Assembly (NCBI GenBank): GCA_022510405.1
Contig: JAFLTP010000027.1
Span: forward strand, 1-38,165
DNA from: Muribaculaceae bacterium
GTDB lineage: Bacteria > Bacteroidota > Bacteroidia > Bacteroidales > Muribaculaceae
Direction: 5' to 3'
DNA length: 38,165 nucleotides
Numbering within the stretch: position 1 is the stretch's first letter; the number at the start of each line of letters is the position of its first letter. The notes under the pieces were generated by a model that saw only the letters and a list, made by a program, of their open reading frames with translations, was not told the DNA's origin and searched no databases. A program made the position numbers and the translations under genes. This document shows, piece by piece, positions 1-7,953 of the stretch.

Positions 1-90
1 ATAGGTTAATGAAAAGCAAAGTTGTATTATAAGGGTAAAAGGGACACGTTATCTTGCCAATTTGATTAAAAATTAGCAATAAGGAAATCT

Positions 91-111
91 CCTCCATAAG
101 GAGGGGTTTTT
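91..111 (+). terminator. Probable rho-independent terminator
   Basis: CCTCC (91-95), loop ATAA, GGAGG (100-104), then GG and five T. The short GC stem followed by a T run on the plus strand suggests the end of a transcript that starts left of the window. Confidence 0.5.
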
Positions 112-206
112 GGCGAATCTATTAGGGAGGGAAAGATGAAGGGAATAGATTTTTCAGTTAAAACTGAAAAACCGAAGACAAACATGCTATGAAATTATCG
201 TTGATG

Positions 207-559
207 TTAGGACTTTGGAAAAGTTCTTCCCGTTAATTTTAGAACTTTGGAAATGTTTTTCTCATTAAATTTAGGACTTTGGAAAAGTCCTTCCCATTGA
301 TATTAGGATTTTGGAAAAGTTCTTCCCGTTAAATTTAGGACTTTGGAAAAAGTTCTTCTCGTAAATTTTTAGAACTTTGGAAAAGTTCTTCCCGTTAAAT
401 TTGGAACTTTGGAAAAAGTTCTTCCCGTTAATTTAGAACTTTGGGAAAAGTTCTTCCCGTTAATTTAGAATTTTGGAAAAAAGTTCTTCCCATTAAATTT
501 AGGACTTTGGAAAAGTTCTTCACATTAATTTTAGAACTTTGGAAATGTTCTTCCCGTTA
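207..559. repeat. Array of about 11 hairpin-forming 32-35 bp repeats
   Basis: About eleven imperfect direct repeats begin near 207, 240, 271, 303, 335, 369, 401, 432, 464, 499 and 531. The core is TTAGAACTTTGGAAAAGTTC followed by TTCCCGTTAAT. Within most units GAACTT and AAGTTC form a six-base inverted repeat around TGGAA. In the unit at 271 both arms are changed together (GGACTT 274-279 with AAGTCC 285-290), so pairing is kept. Units abut without unique spacers and vary by one to three bases in length, so this is not a CRISPR array. Function unknown. Confidence 0.85.
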
Positions 560-727
560 CAGTCATGCTCTCTTGCACTGCGTCTTTGTGAAGGGAACAG
601 CGAAGATTTCATCCTAAGCCGGACTTTATACCGGCCCCGGGCGATGTTTCATTCAAGACGGTATGCAAAATTATATCATGTGAAAAATAGGTGCTTGTTA
701 TCTTTCCCAAAATATGGAATTTTTTTC

Positions 728-932
728 GCACCCTGTGCGAAACACAGCCAAACAATCTTTTTCTTTTTTACCTCAGAATGGATAGAGAACGGAGATATGA
801 ATCTATAAATAACGCACCATGTAGGAGACACAGCTAAGGCAAACTTTTTTACCTCAGAATGGATAGAGAACGGATATATGAATTTATAAACTATGAACAA
901 TTCACCATGTAGGAGACACAGCTAAGGCAAAA
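728..932. repeat. Degenerate tandem repeat, about 80 bp unit
   Basis: Two long copies are clear. Each has ACCTCAGAATGGATAGAGAA (from 770 and from 851), then ATATGAAT and TATAAA, then CACCATGTAGGAGACACAGC followed by TAAGGCAAA. The second copy has about 8 extra bases in the middle. A third, more decayed partial copy of the CACC(A/C)TGT...ACACAGC block lies at about 728-758. No coding potential is shared between copies. Confidence 0.7.
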
Positions 933-993
933 TTAATTACGGGACACCCGGATATCTCCTTGGGAGGAAATCTCAGGATGGGAAGGAGGGGGT

Positions 994-2442
994 TTAAATA
1001 TTGGAGGGCCAGGGGAAACCGTGGGGATTGACGGTGAGGCCGAGGTGGTCGTCTTTGAATCGGATGCGGAGGAAGTCAAGCAATTTTTTACGGTCCGGAT
1101 CCAAGAAACCGGCTGAGGCACGCACGAAGACCATGCTGACAGTGTCGGGTGAAACGTCTTCGAGAGATGTGACCACCATGCGAGAAAGAGCCAAGTCTTT
1201 AACCTGGGGGAACAATGCCTTAACTTCCGGAGCCACCTCAATACTCTGACGGTCGAACCACTCATGGAATTTAATCGATTCTTTCAAGGAATCAATGGTG
1301 GTTTGTTTTTGCAACAGTTCTTTTTGAGCCAAGGTATAAAATTCCGAGAAGTTCTTTTCGGGGGAATTTACTGTGGATGAATTCATAGTGCTAAACGAGA
1401 AACCTTGTTTTATCTGTAGGATCGTGCCTCCAAGACCAACACTATCCAGCTTATTCATCAAGGCGAGCTGTAGAGAATCTTTCGGCAGTGCAGTTCCGAT
1501 AAGAGTTACATCTATATATTTTTTACCATCGCTGATATATTCCTTATGATTCAAGACTTGAGTGTTTGGAAACACCATCTGCTGCTCCACAAAAGTCTGA
1601 GCTTTTGCCAAGAATATATTTTTTGTAATCATACGGTAAGTAAGGAAACAGCTTACCCCAATCGTGCAGAAAGCTACAATCGTGATAAAAATCTGAACTC
1701 TCTTGCTCCTACTCTGGTTTTGATAAACAACAGGTTTATATTTGAGAATCTTGACACCAATCCAAGTGGCAAAAAGTATAAATACCATGTTGGTGAAGAA
1801 GAGATACAGGGCACCCAAAAAGAAATTCATCTGCATAGTTGCCAGGCCATAGCCGGCAGTACAGAGAGGCGGCATAAGAGAAGTAGCTATAGCCACACCA
1901 GGCATCACCTGCGCCTTACTTCTACAAGCAATCGCGACAAATCCTGATCCACCACCGAAAAGAGCGACAAAAACATCGTAGATAGAAGGAGAAGTACGAG
2001 CCAATAGCTGACTTGAACCTTCATACTGGGGAGAGATGAGGAAGTAGATGGCAGATGCTACCAAAGATCCCAGTACCGCCATAGAAATATTCTTGAAACT
2101 TCTACGCAACAATTCAAAATCGGAGATACCGATACCCAGGCCCATACCGATAATGGGCCCCATAAGAGGCGATATCAACATCGCACCGATTACAACGGGA
2201 GTGCTGTCAGTGTTCAGACCCAAAGAAGCAATTATAATGGCAAAAATTAAAACCAACAGAGTGCTCCCCTTGAAGTCAACACCAGCACGGATGGATTGTT
2301 CCACTTCCTGCTGGGATTGCAAATCTCCGGCTACATTGAAATAAGAGATAAGCTCTTTCCAAAAGATCTTAATATTCTCACCTATTTCTTGTTTAAAACT
2401 TTTCTTTACAGGCGAGGGATTTTGAGTAGATGAATCAGCCAT
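994..2442 (-). CDS. DUF389 family membrane protein
   Basis: A 482-residue protein with a DUF389 domain (about residues 60-235), recognised by GAMLISPLMGPIIGMGLG at 87-104 and the later SLMPPLC segment (188-194). Several hydrophobic segments fall between residues 60 and 270, so it sits in the inner membrane. The C-terminal third (about 280-482) is soluble and has no domain I recognise. The start ATG lies 17 bp after a good TAnnTTTG element on the minus strand. It is transcribed divergently from dapA through an almost perfectly symmetrical promoter region. The biochemical function of DUF389 proteins is not established, and transport is only a guess from the topology. Confidence 0.9.
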   Translation of the reverse strand: MADSSTQNPSPVKKSFKQEIGENIKIFWKELISYFNVAGDLQSQQEVEQSIRAGVDFKGSTLLVLIFAIIIASLGLNTDSTPVVIGAMLISPLMGPIIGMGLGIGISDFELLRRSFKNISMAVLGSLVASAIYFLISPQYEGSSQLLARTSPSIYDVFVALFGGGSGFVAIACRSKAQVMPGVAIATSLMPPLCTAGYGLATMQMNFFLGALYLFFTNMVFILFATWIGVKILKYKPVVYQNQSRSKRVQIFITIVAFCTIGVSCFLTYRMITKNIFLAKAQTFVEQQMVFPNTQVLNHKEYISDGKKYIDVTLIGTALPKDSLQLALMNKLDSVGLGGTILQIKQGFSFSTMNSSTVNSPEKNFSEFYTLAQKELLQKQTTIDSLKESIKFHEWFDRQSIEVAPEVKALFPQVKDLALSRMVVTSLEDVSPDTVSMVFVRASAGFLDPDRKKLLDFLRIRFKDDHLGLTVNPHGFPWPSNI

Positions 2443-2459
2443 ATAGTTTGTTCTTAATG

Positions 2460-2467
2460 CAAAGTTA
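2460..2467 (-). promoter_or_regulatory. -7 promoter element for the DUF389 gene
   Basis: Minus-strand TAACTTTG, matching the Bacteroidetes TAnnTTTG element, 17 bp before the ATG. It is the left half of an inverted repeat whose right half is the dapA element. Confidence 0.7.
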
Positions 2468-2479
2468 ACATTAATTTAT

Positions 2480-2487
2480 TAACTTTG
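2480..2487 (+). promoter_or_regulatory. -7 promoter element for dapA-dnaG
   Basis: Plus-strand TAACTTTG, 19 bp before the dapA ATG. The flanking GCAAAGTTAA (2459-2468) and TTAACTTTGC (2479-2488) form a perfect 10-bp inverted repeat with a 10-bp centre. A leader this short leaves no room for a lysine riboswitch. Confidence 0.7.
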
Positions 2488-2506
2488 CAGAAAATACTGC
2501 ATAGAT

Positions 2507-3397
2507 ATGGCAGATATCAGATTAAGCGGGCTTGGGGTAGCGCTTGTGACTCCATACAAAAGAGATCTAACGATTGATTATGAGGCACTTGAAAGAGTGA
2601 TAGAACATATCATCGCGGGCGGTTGCGACTATATAGTAGTACTTGGAACGACAGCCGAGACCCCTACCCTTACCAAAGAAGAAAAAATAGAGATAGCTGA
2701 CTTTGTAAGAGAGAAAGTTGGAGGAAGAGTTCCTTTGGTTATCGGAATAGGAGGCAACAACACTTACGGATTGATTGAAGATATATCAAAACGGAATTTG
2801 AGAGGCTATACAGCCATTTTGTCAGTGACACCCTATTACAACAAACCGACCCAGGAAGGATTATACCAACATTTCAAGGCAATCTCGGAAAGCTCTCCCC
2901 TACCCATTCTGCTGTATAATGTACCGGGAAGGACAGGAGTGAACCTGACAGCCCGAACCACCCTAAGATTGGCAACCTTACCCAATATATGCGGGATAAA
3001 AGAGGCCTCCGGGAACATAGAGCAAAGTGAAGAAATAATCAGTCAATGTAAAGATAAATTTTCTCTCATTTCGGGAGACGATTTATTGACCTATAGTCTG
3101 ATGAAGAAAGGAGCAATCGGAGTTATCAGCGTGCTTGCCAATGCTCTGCCAAAAGAAGTAAAGAAATTGGTGACTTTATGTGAAGAAAGAAAATTAGAAG
3201 AAGCAGAAGCTTTACAAAAGAGTCTAAATCCTATAATAGGTCACCTATTTGAGGAAGGGAATCCGGCAGGAGTAAAATCTATGCTTTCAAAAATGGGCCT
3301 TATAGAGAATGTGTTGAGATTACCATTAGTTGCTGTAAGTAAAGAGGTAGAGAAGAAACTGGACGAAGCAAAAAAGACCTTGGAGGGTGATATATGA
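2507..3397 (+). CDS. dapA: 4-hydroxy-tetrahydrodipicolinate synthase
   Basis: A 296-residue cytoplasmic (beta/alpha)8 enzyme that condenses pyruvate with aspartate semialdehyde, the first step specific to diaminopimelate and lysine. Visible active-site features are the GTTAE motif (Thr48), Tyr111 in the TPYYNKP segment, Tyr137 and Arg142 in YNVPGRTG, and the Schiff-base Lys165 in GIKEASG. Length is normal for the family. The stop overlaps the dnaG start in an ATGA (3394-3397), so the two are translationally coupled. The other dap genes here (dapF, dapL) lie 27 kb away on the opposite strand. Confidence 0.97.
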   Translation: MADIRLSGLGVALVTPYKRDLTIDYEALERVIEHIIAGGCDYIVVLGTTAETPTLTKEEKIEIADFVREKVGGRVPLVIGIGGNNTYGLIEDISKRNLRGYTAILSVTPYYNKPTQEGLYQHFKAISESSPLPILLYNVPGRTGVNLTARTTLRLATLPNICGIKEASGNIEQSEEIISQCKDKFSLISGDDLLTYSLMKKGAIGVISVLANALPKEVKKLVTLCEERKLEEAEALQKSLNPIIGHLFEEGNPAGVKSMLSKMGLIENVLRLPLVAVSKEVEKKLDEAKKTLEGDI

Positions 3398-5586
3398 TAG
3401 ATCCGGCAACGGTTCAGAAAATAAAAGATACGGCAGATATCGTAGAAGTAGTCAGCGATTATGTGCATTTAGTGAGACGTGGTTCCAACTATATGGGCTT
3501 ATGTCCGTTTCATAATGAGCGAACACCCTCATTTTCAGTTAATAAAGGGAGGAATTTTTGCTATTGTTTTTCGTGCCATAAAGGAGGAAGCCCGGTAAAC
3601 TTCATAATGGAGAAAGAAGGCATCTCCTACCACGAAGCCCTTCTACAACTAGCCAAGAAATATGGCATAGATGTTCAGGAAAGGGAACTATCGCCGGAAG
3701 AAAGAGAGCAACAGACCAGAAGAGAAGGAATGCTTGTTGCCAACGAATGGGCAAAGAATTATTTCGTGAGCAATCTTGAAAAAGAAGACGGCAAGCAAAT
3801 AGCACTCAGTTATCTCTACGGGAGGCATGTAACACCGGAAGCCATCAAGGCCTTCAATTTAGGCTATGCCTTAGACAAAGGGACCGATTACACCGACGAG
3901 GGACTCAGGAAGGGATTTTCACTTGAAATATTAAAAGCCACGGGTTTAACGGGCACAAGTCAACAAGGCCATAATTATGACAGATTCAGAGGAAGGATAA
4001 TTTTCCCGATAATCAATACCTCGGGAAAAACGGTAGCCTTCGGTGGCAGGGATATCAAAGGGAACGGAGCCAAGTATGTGAATTCACCTGAATCCGAAGT
4101 GTATTCCAAGAGCAGGGAACTATATGGCATTTACCAGGCCAAGAGCGATATGGTGAAAGAAAACAAATGCTATTTAGTGGAGGGTTACTTAGATGTGATC
4201 GGCATGTGGCAGTCAGGCATACGGAACGTTGTGGCATCTTCCGGGACAGCTTTGACCGACGGACAGATCACCTTAATCCATCGATTTACAGACAATGTGG
4301 TGTTGATTTATGACGGAGACGCTGCCGGAATAAAAGCCTCATTGCGGGGAATCGATATGTTGTTGGCCCATAATCTCAATGTAAAAGCAGTGAGTTTACC
4401 GGAAGGAGAAGACCCTGATTCCCTCTCTGCCAAACTAACTCCACAAGAGTTGAAAGACTTCTTGAAAGAGAACGAAGTAGACATTATCCGCTTCAAGATT
4501 AATGTGCTTCTCAATGAAGTGAAAAACGATCCACAAAAAAGATGGCAGGCTGTAAGAAGCATCGTTGAAAGTATCGCCCATATTTCGGATAAAATAAAAC
4601 GAGACATCTATATCCAGGAATGTAGCGAACTTTTGGATATCAAGGAATCCACATTGAGCACAGAAGTTGCTAAAGCTCGATACCAAATTGTGGAGCAGGA
4701 AAAAGTGAAAAGGAGGACAGAAGATCTTCAAAAAAAATTTCCCGATACCACAATACCACAAAATGAATCGATTGCGACACCTCAAAATGATACCAAAGAA
4801 ATCAATCCGGATTCACCCTTGTATCCATTGGAAAAGGAATTGCTTTACAATTGCCTGAAATATGGATACCTGAGTCTATGGGAGGAAGAAGACATAGAAG
4901 GAGAAGAGGGATTTTCAACTGTGATAGAATACATTTCTGAGGAACTATCGATCGACAATATAACATTTACGAATCCTGATTTCGAATTTGTTTTCAGGCA
5001 ATTATTGGAAATGTTGCCGGCTTTCAAACAGGATTTAAAAGCAAATGAAAAATCGATAGAAGAAAAGATAGAACAAAAAAGGAAAGAGGGTCATGACAAA
5101 ATCGCCCAACGGAGCATTTCATTGACAGAGATTAAGCGCGAGGAATCGAATTTGGAAAAATATTTATTGGAACTTGTTAAAATAGAAAAGGAGCATTTTT
5201 CAAAAAATTATATCCTTGATAAATTCGGTAGTCATGAAGATGCCTTGTTACGTTTCCATACTAATCAAGCCTTGGCAGAGAAACACCAATTGAGCACCCT
5301 TTTCACAAAAAACAAGGAATCAGAAAAGGAGGAAGACAAGATATTATCGAACATCATAACTTCCTTGAATGTCTTGAAAAACGGCATAATAGATTTACAA
5401 TTGAAAAGTTTGATGGAAGAGCTAAAGAATCTTGAAAGCGGCCAGCAGGAAGTTGAAAGGACACTTCACATCAGGATTTCAGAAATAATAAAAATGCGAA
5501 GCAGGATGGCGAAGGATATAGGCGACCGGATATTAAGTCCCCTATCCATGAAAGCCAATCGCAGCCGATTTAGACAACAATCATAA
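3394..5586 (+). CDS. dnaG: DNA primase
   Basis: A 730-residue primase that makes RNA primers for replication. The N-terminal CHC2 zinc-binding domain has Cys37, His40, Cys58 and Cys61. The TOPRIM core has the catalytic Glu263 in LVEGYLDV and the metal-binding DGD at 307-309. The C-terminal half is long, charged and helical (about residues 430-710) with coiled-coil character, so the protein is longer than the roughly 580-660 residues usual elsewhere; this part would hold the helicase-binding domain. The gene is coupled to dapA by a 4-base overlap. Its last Ser codon and stop overlap the convergent miaA stop codon. Confidence 0.97.
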   Translation: MIDPATVQKIKDTADIVEVVSDYVHLVRRGSNYMGLCPFHNERTPSFSVNKGRNFCYCFSCHKGGSPVNFIMEKEGISYHEALLQLAKKYGIDVQERELSPEEREQQTRREGMLVANEWAKNYFVSNLEKEDGKQIALSYLYGRHVTPEAIKAFNLGYALDKGTDYTDEGLRKGFSLEILKATGLTGTSQQGHNYDRFRGRIIFPIINTSGKTVAFGGRDIKGNGAKYVNSPESEVYSKSRELYGIYQAKSDMVKENKCYLVEGYLDVIGMWQSGIRNVVASSGTALTDGQITLIHRFTDNVVLIYDGDAAGIKASLRGIDMLLAHNLNVKAVSLPEGEDPDSLSAKLTPQELKDFLKENEVDIIRFKINVLLNEVKNDPQKRWQAVRSIVESIAHISDKIKRDIYIQECSELLDIKESTLSTEVAKARYQIVEQEKVKRRTEDLQKKFPDTTIPQNESIATPQNDTKEINPDSPLYPLEKELLYNCLKYGYLSLWEEEDIEGEEGFSTVIEYISEELSIDNITFTNPDFEFVFRQLLEMLPAFKQDLKANEKSIEEKIEQKRKEGHDKIAQRSISLTEIKREESNLEKYLLELVKIEKEHFSKNYILDKFGSHEDALLRFHTNQALAEKHQLSTLFTKNKESEKEEDKILSNIITSLNVLKNGIIDLQLKSLMEELKNLESGQQEVERTLHIRISEIIKMRSRMAKDIGDRILSPLSMKANRSRFRQQS

Positions 5587-6522
5587 AAGGGATTTGACCC
5601 TATCAATAAACTCCTCGTTTGAGAGGTTGTAGGGTAGCCAGTGAATTTTAAAGCCACGACGCTCCATACCCCTGAACCAAGTCATCTGACGTTTTGCAAA
5701 TTGATGGATCGCTATTTCAAGCTGCCTGACCATTTCATCGTAAGTAAGTTTTCCGATGACATGCAAGGTAAGGTATTTATATTCAAGGCCATAATAGATA
5801 AGGTCTTCTGCGGCAATTCCATTGTCCAAAAGATTTTTCACCTCATCGACCATTCCCTCTTCCAATCTTGCATGAAGTCTCCTTGAAATTCTTTTCCTTC
5901 TAACATCTCTGGGGATATCGATACCAATAATCAGACTATCGATAGGACTTGCTTTTTTACGGTCGGCAAAGTGAGCTTCCTCGGGATGTTTTTGATAATA
6001 TTCTTCTATTTCAATAGCTCTCACAGCCCTCTTCACTGTATCGACATCTGTGGTGTTATGAAGATTTTTGTAAGTTTTCAGGATTTCAGTCAATTTTTCC
6101 AAAGGCAGTTTCTCCAACTCCTCCCTTAAGGACTCATTCATCGGGACATCCGGCAATATAACACCGCTTAGGGCCGTTTCCAGATACATCCCGGTGCCTC
6201 CACACAAAATAACATTTTTGCCTCCGGATTTTATATCTTTGAGCGCCTTGTGAAAATCCTTAATGTACTTATGAAGATTGTATTTTTCACCCGCCTCACA
6301 GATATCAATAAGATGATAAGGAATATTTTGATATTCAACTAAATCTTTACCTGTACCAATGTCCATTCCCCTATAAACCTGACGTGAATCGGCACTTATA
6401 ATTTCCGCATTCAATTCAAAGGCCAATTGGACAGCCCGAGAAGTTTTACCCGTAGCAGTAGGACCTAAAATTGTTATTAACCTAATTTCTTGCGGGACTT
6501 CCGGTTTTTTGACCTCCACCAT
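5581..6522 (-). CDS. miaA: tRNA dimethylallyltransferase
   Basis: A 313-residue enzyme that adds the dimethylallyl group to N6 of A37 in tRNAs reading codons that begin with U. Seen: the P-loop GPTATGKT (20-27), SADSRQVYRGMDIGTGK (43-59) that contacts prenyl donor and tRNA, and the C-terminal QMTWFRG segment. Length is normal. The first 46 bp overlap the end of the upstream membrane-protein gene in another frame, so translation is probably coupled. The next in-frame Met falls after the P-loop, so this start, or one just before the P-loop, is required. Confidence 0.97.
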   Translation of the reverse strand: MVEVKKPEVPQEIRLITILGPTATGKTSRAVQLAFELNAEIISADSRQVYRGMDIGTGKDLVEYQNIPYHLIDICEAGEKYNLHKYIKDFHKALKDIKSGGKNVILCGGTGMYLETALSGVILPDVPMNESLREELEKLPLEKLTEILKTYKNLHNTTDVDTVKRAVRAIEIEEYYQKHPEEAHFADRKKASPIDSLIIGIDIPRDVRRKRISRRLHARLEEGMVDEVKNLLDNGIAAEDLIYYGLEYKYLTLHVIGKLTYDEMVRQLEIAIHQFAKRQMTWFRGMERRGFKIHWLPYNLSNEEFIDRVKSLL

Positions 6523-7823
6523 TTTTTCAATTTATAAAGAGGTGTATCTGAATTGAAAAGGGAAATTTCTATCCATTTATCGTCTTGAAAATCAATCTTA
6601 GACTTTCTTACCTCCAAAAGGTTGAAGGTGGGCATGTAAGACCTAATACCGGATTTTCTGAAACCGTTTTCATCAAAAATCTTTTCAGTGAGCATAATAG
6701 TGGCAAGGCGAGTGATATCATAAACCGCAAATTCAGCCATTTTATTAGGCTGGTTGGAATAAATATATTTCACCTTATCAAAAGAGACCCACTCACCGGG
6801 AGTATCGAGTTCGGGATAATCCGATGCATCGCCATCCAGAAAATAAAAATATCTCAACAATGAATGTTTATTGTCGTCAGGACTTCTACGACCATAGAAA
6901 AATCTTAATTCACCATCATCCACGCCAGTCATCCTCTTGATAATGCTTTTGACATCATCTCCCAATCTACCGTTCATGGTTTGCTTGGTGAAAAAAGGCG
7001 TATCCCAGACTTCTGCTTTACCACCGTTTGAATCGACAGCATGGTCTGTAAGATACATTTTATCGCCGGCCACCACATAAAACCTAATATAGGTTTTCGC
7101 CGTCATATCCCTAAGTTCTTCAGGAGTGATCAATTCATCGCTCTCCTTAAGATCCAAATACAGGTTATAATATCTCCAAGAGAAATATAATTCATCGAGA
7201 AAAACCCCGATTACAGACAACCATGTAAAAATATAATCGTCACGACCATTGATATTTACATTGATATAAGAGAACTGATAGTAGAGCCACACAGCTAAAG
7301 ATAATACACCTGACAAAAGAATGAAGTTTTTCATTTGCAGGTGAGCCTCAGCTTTCAACAGACCTGCCGCGCCTCTATGTCCACCAAAACTTCTATTTGA
7401 TCTACATTCAATACACGGCCGAAGTTTTCTTTTCTGCAGGTACATTACCAAAAGAACAATGAAACTTACCGGATTCAAAATCAAGGCCGGGATGAAAGGA
7501 TCGGTAAAGAATATGAACTCATGAGGCATCTCAAACAATCCCCACACATGCATTAGATTCAGAATTATTGTGAGGAAAGCATATGCCACAATGCAATAAA
7601 GAATAGTGATTGGCGGAAGGATGCACGACCTTGAAGTGGCAAACTTCTCATTATAGATGTACATATAAAGTCCGGAAGCAACCAGCAGAGCTACCACCGG
7701 TGATAAATAATAAGGCAGAATTTTAGAAAATACAAGTGTCGAAATAACGGCAAGAAGACAGACAGTAAGGTTTTTCCATAACCCATATAACTGATTGCTG
7801 TTAATTTTTCCGAAATCTCTCAT
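6477..7823 (-). CDS. Uncharacterised multi-pass membrane protein with soluble C-terminal domain
   Basis: A 448-residue protein that I cannot assign to a named family. Hydrophobic segments lie near residues 18-35, 40-57, 70-92, 103-128, 165-183 and 197-212. Between the fourth and fifth is a basic loop with Cys137-x-x-Cys140. The remainder (about 240-448) is soluble. Part of it (GRLGDDVKSIIKRMTGVDDG, 285-304) recalls a Nudix-box helix, but the glutamates of a working Nudix box are missing, so a degenerate Nudix-like fold is only a suggestion. It overlaps miaA by 46 bp and is probably co-transcribed with it. Confidence 0.85.
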   Translation of the reverse strand: MRDFGKINSNQLYGLWKNLTVCLLAVISTLVFSKILPYYLSPVVALLVASGLYMYIYNEKFATSRSCILPPITILYCIVAYAFLTIILNLMHVWGLFEMPHEFIFFTDPFIPALILNPVSFIVLLVMYLQKRKLRPCIECRSNRSFGGHRGAAGLLKAEAHLQMKNFILLSGVLSLAVWLYYQFSYINVNINGRDDYIFTWLSVIGVFLDELYFSWRYYNLYLDLKESDELITPEELRDMTAKTYIRFYVVAGDKMYLTDHAVDSNGGKAEVWDTPFFTKQTMNGRLGDDVKSIIKRMTGVDDGELRFFYGRRSPDDNKHSLLRYFYFLDGDASDYPELDTPGEWVSFDKVKYIYSNQPNKMAEFAVYDITRLATIMLTEKIFDENGFRKSGIRSYMPTFNLLEVRKSKIDFQDDKWIEISLFNSDTPLYKLKKWWRSKNRKSRKKLG

Positions 7824-7880
7824 TTGTAAGTTTACCCTTATTTAGGACAGTTATTAAACAAAATATTTTCAGGCACTTTT

Positions 7881-7905
7881 ATTGCGGATGAAAACCATCC
7901 GCAAT
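7881..7905. repeat. Perfect 10-bp inverted repeat
   Basis: ATTGCGGATG (7881-7890), loop AAAAC, CATCCGCAAT (7896-7905). It lies after the DPP-IV stop on the minus strand, where a terminator is expected, but no T run follows on either strand. It may be a weak terminator or an mRNA-stabilising hairpin. Confidence 0.6.
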
Positions 7906-7953
7906 TAAAACATACTAAAGCAACAAAAGGTTTATTTTATTTAAAAAAGTAAA

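Larger units (their letters stand above)
1..930. other. Gene-free repeat-rich stretch
   Basis: I find no credible coding sequence here. The short open frames (539-808 plus, 676-900 minus) run through repeats and low-complexity sequence and look like no family I know. The stretch holds a terminator-like hairpin near its left edge (91-111), an array of hairpin-forming repeats (207-559), a small inverted repeat GCCGG/CCGGC (618-622 and 631-635) and a degenerate tandem repeat (728-932). The gene to the left lies outside the window, and the DUF389 gene to the right ends towards this region. Confidence 0.7.

Noticed and set aside
285..304. Nudix hydrolase assignment for the membrane protein at 6477-7823 (numbers here are residue positions)
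   Set aside because: The segment GRLGDDVKSIIKRMTGVDDG lacks the REUxEE glutamates needed for metal binding, so no enzyme call is made.
207..559. CRISPR array
   Set aside because: Units abut directly with no unique spacers, repeats are imperfect, and no cas gene is near.
539..900. Small open frames on both strands (539-808 plus, 676-900 minus)
   Set aside because: They run through the repeat regions, have low-complexity translations rich in Phe and Lys, lack a promoter, and match no family I know.
2443..2506. Lysine riboswitch before dapA
   Set aside because: The predicted leader is about 15-20 bases, far too short for the aptamer.
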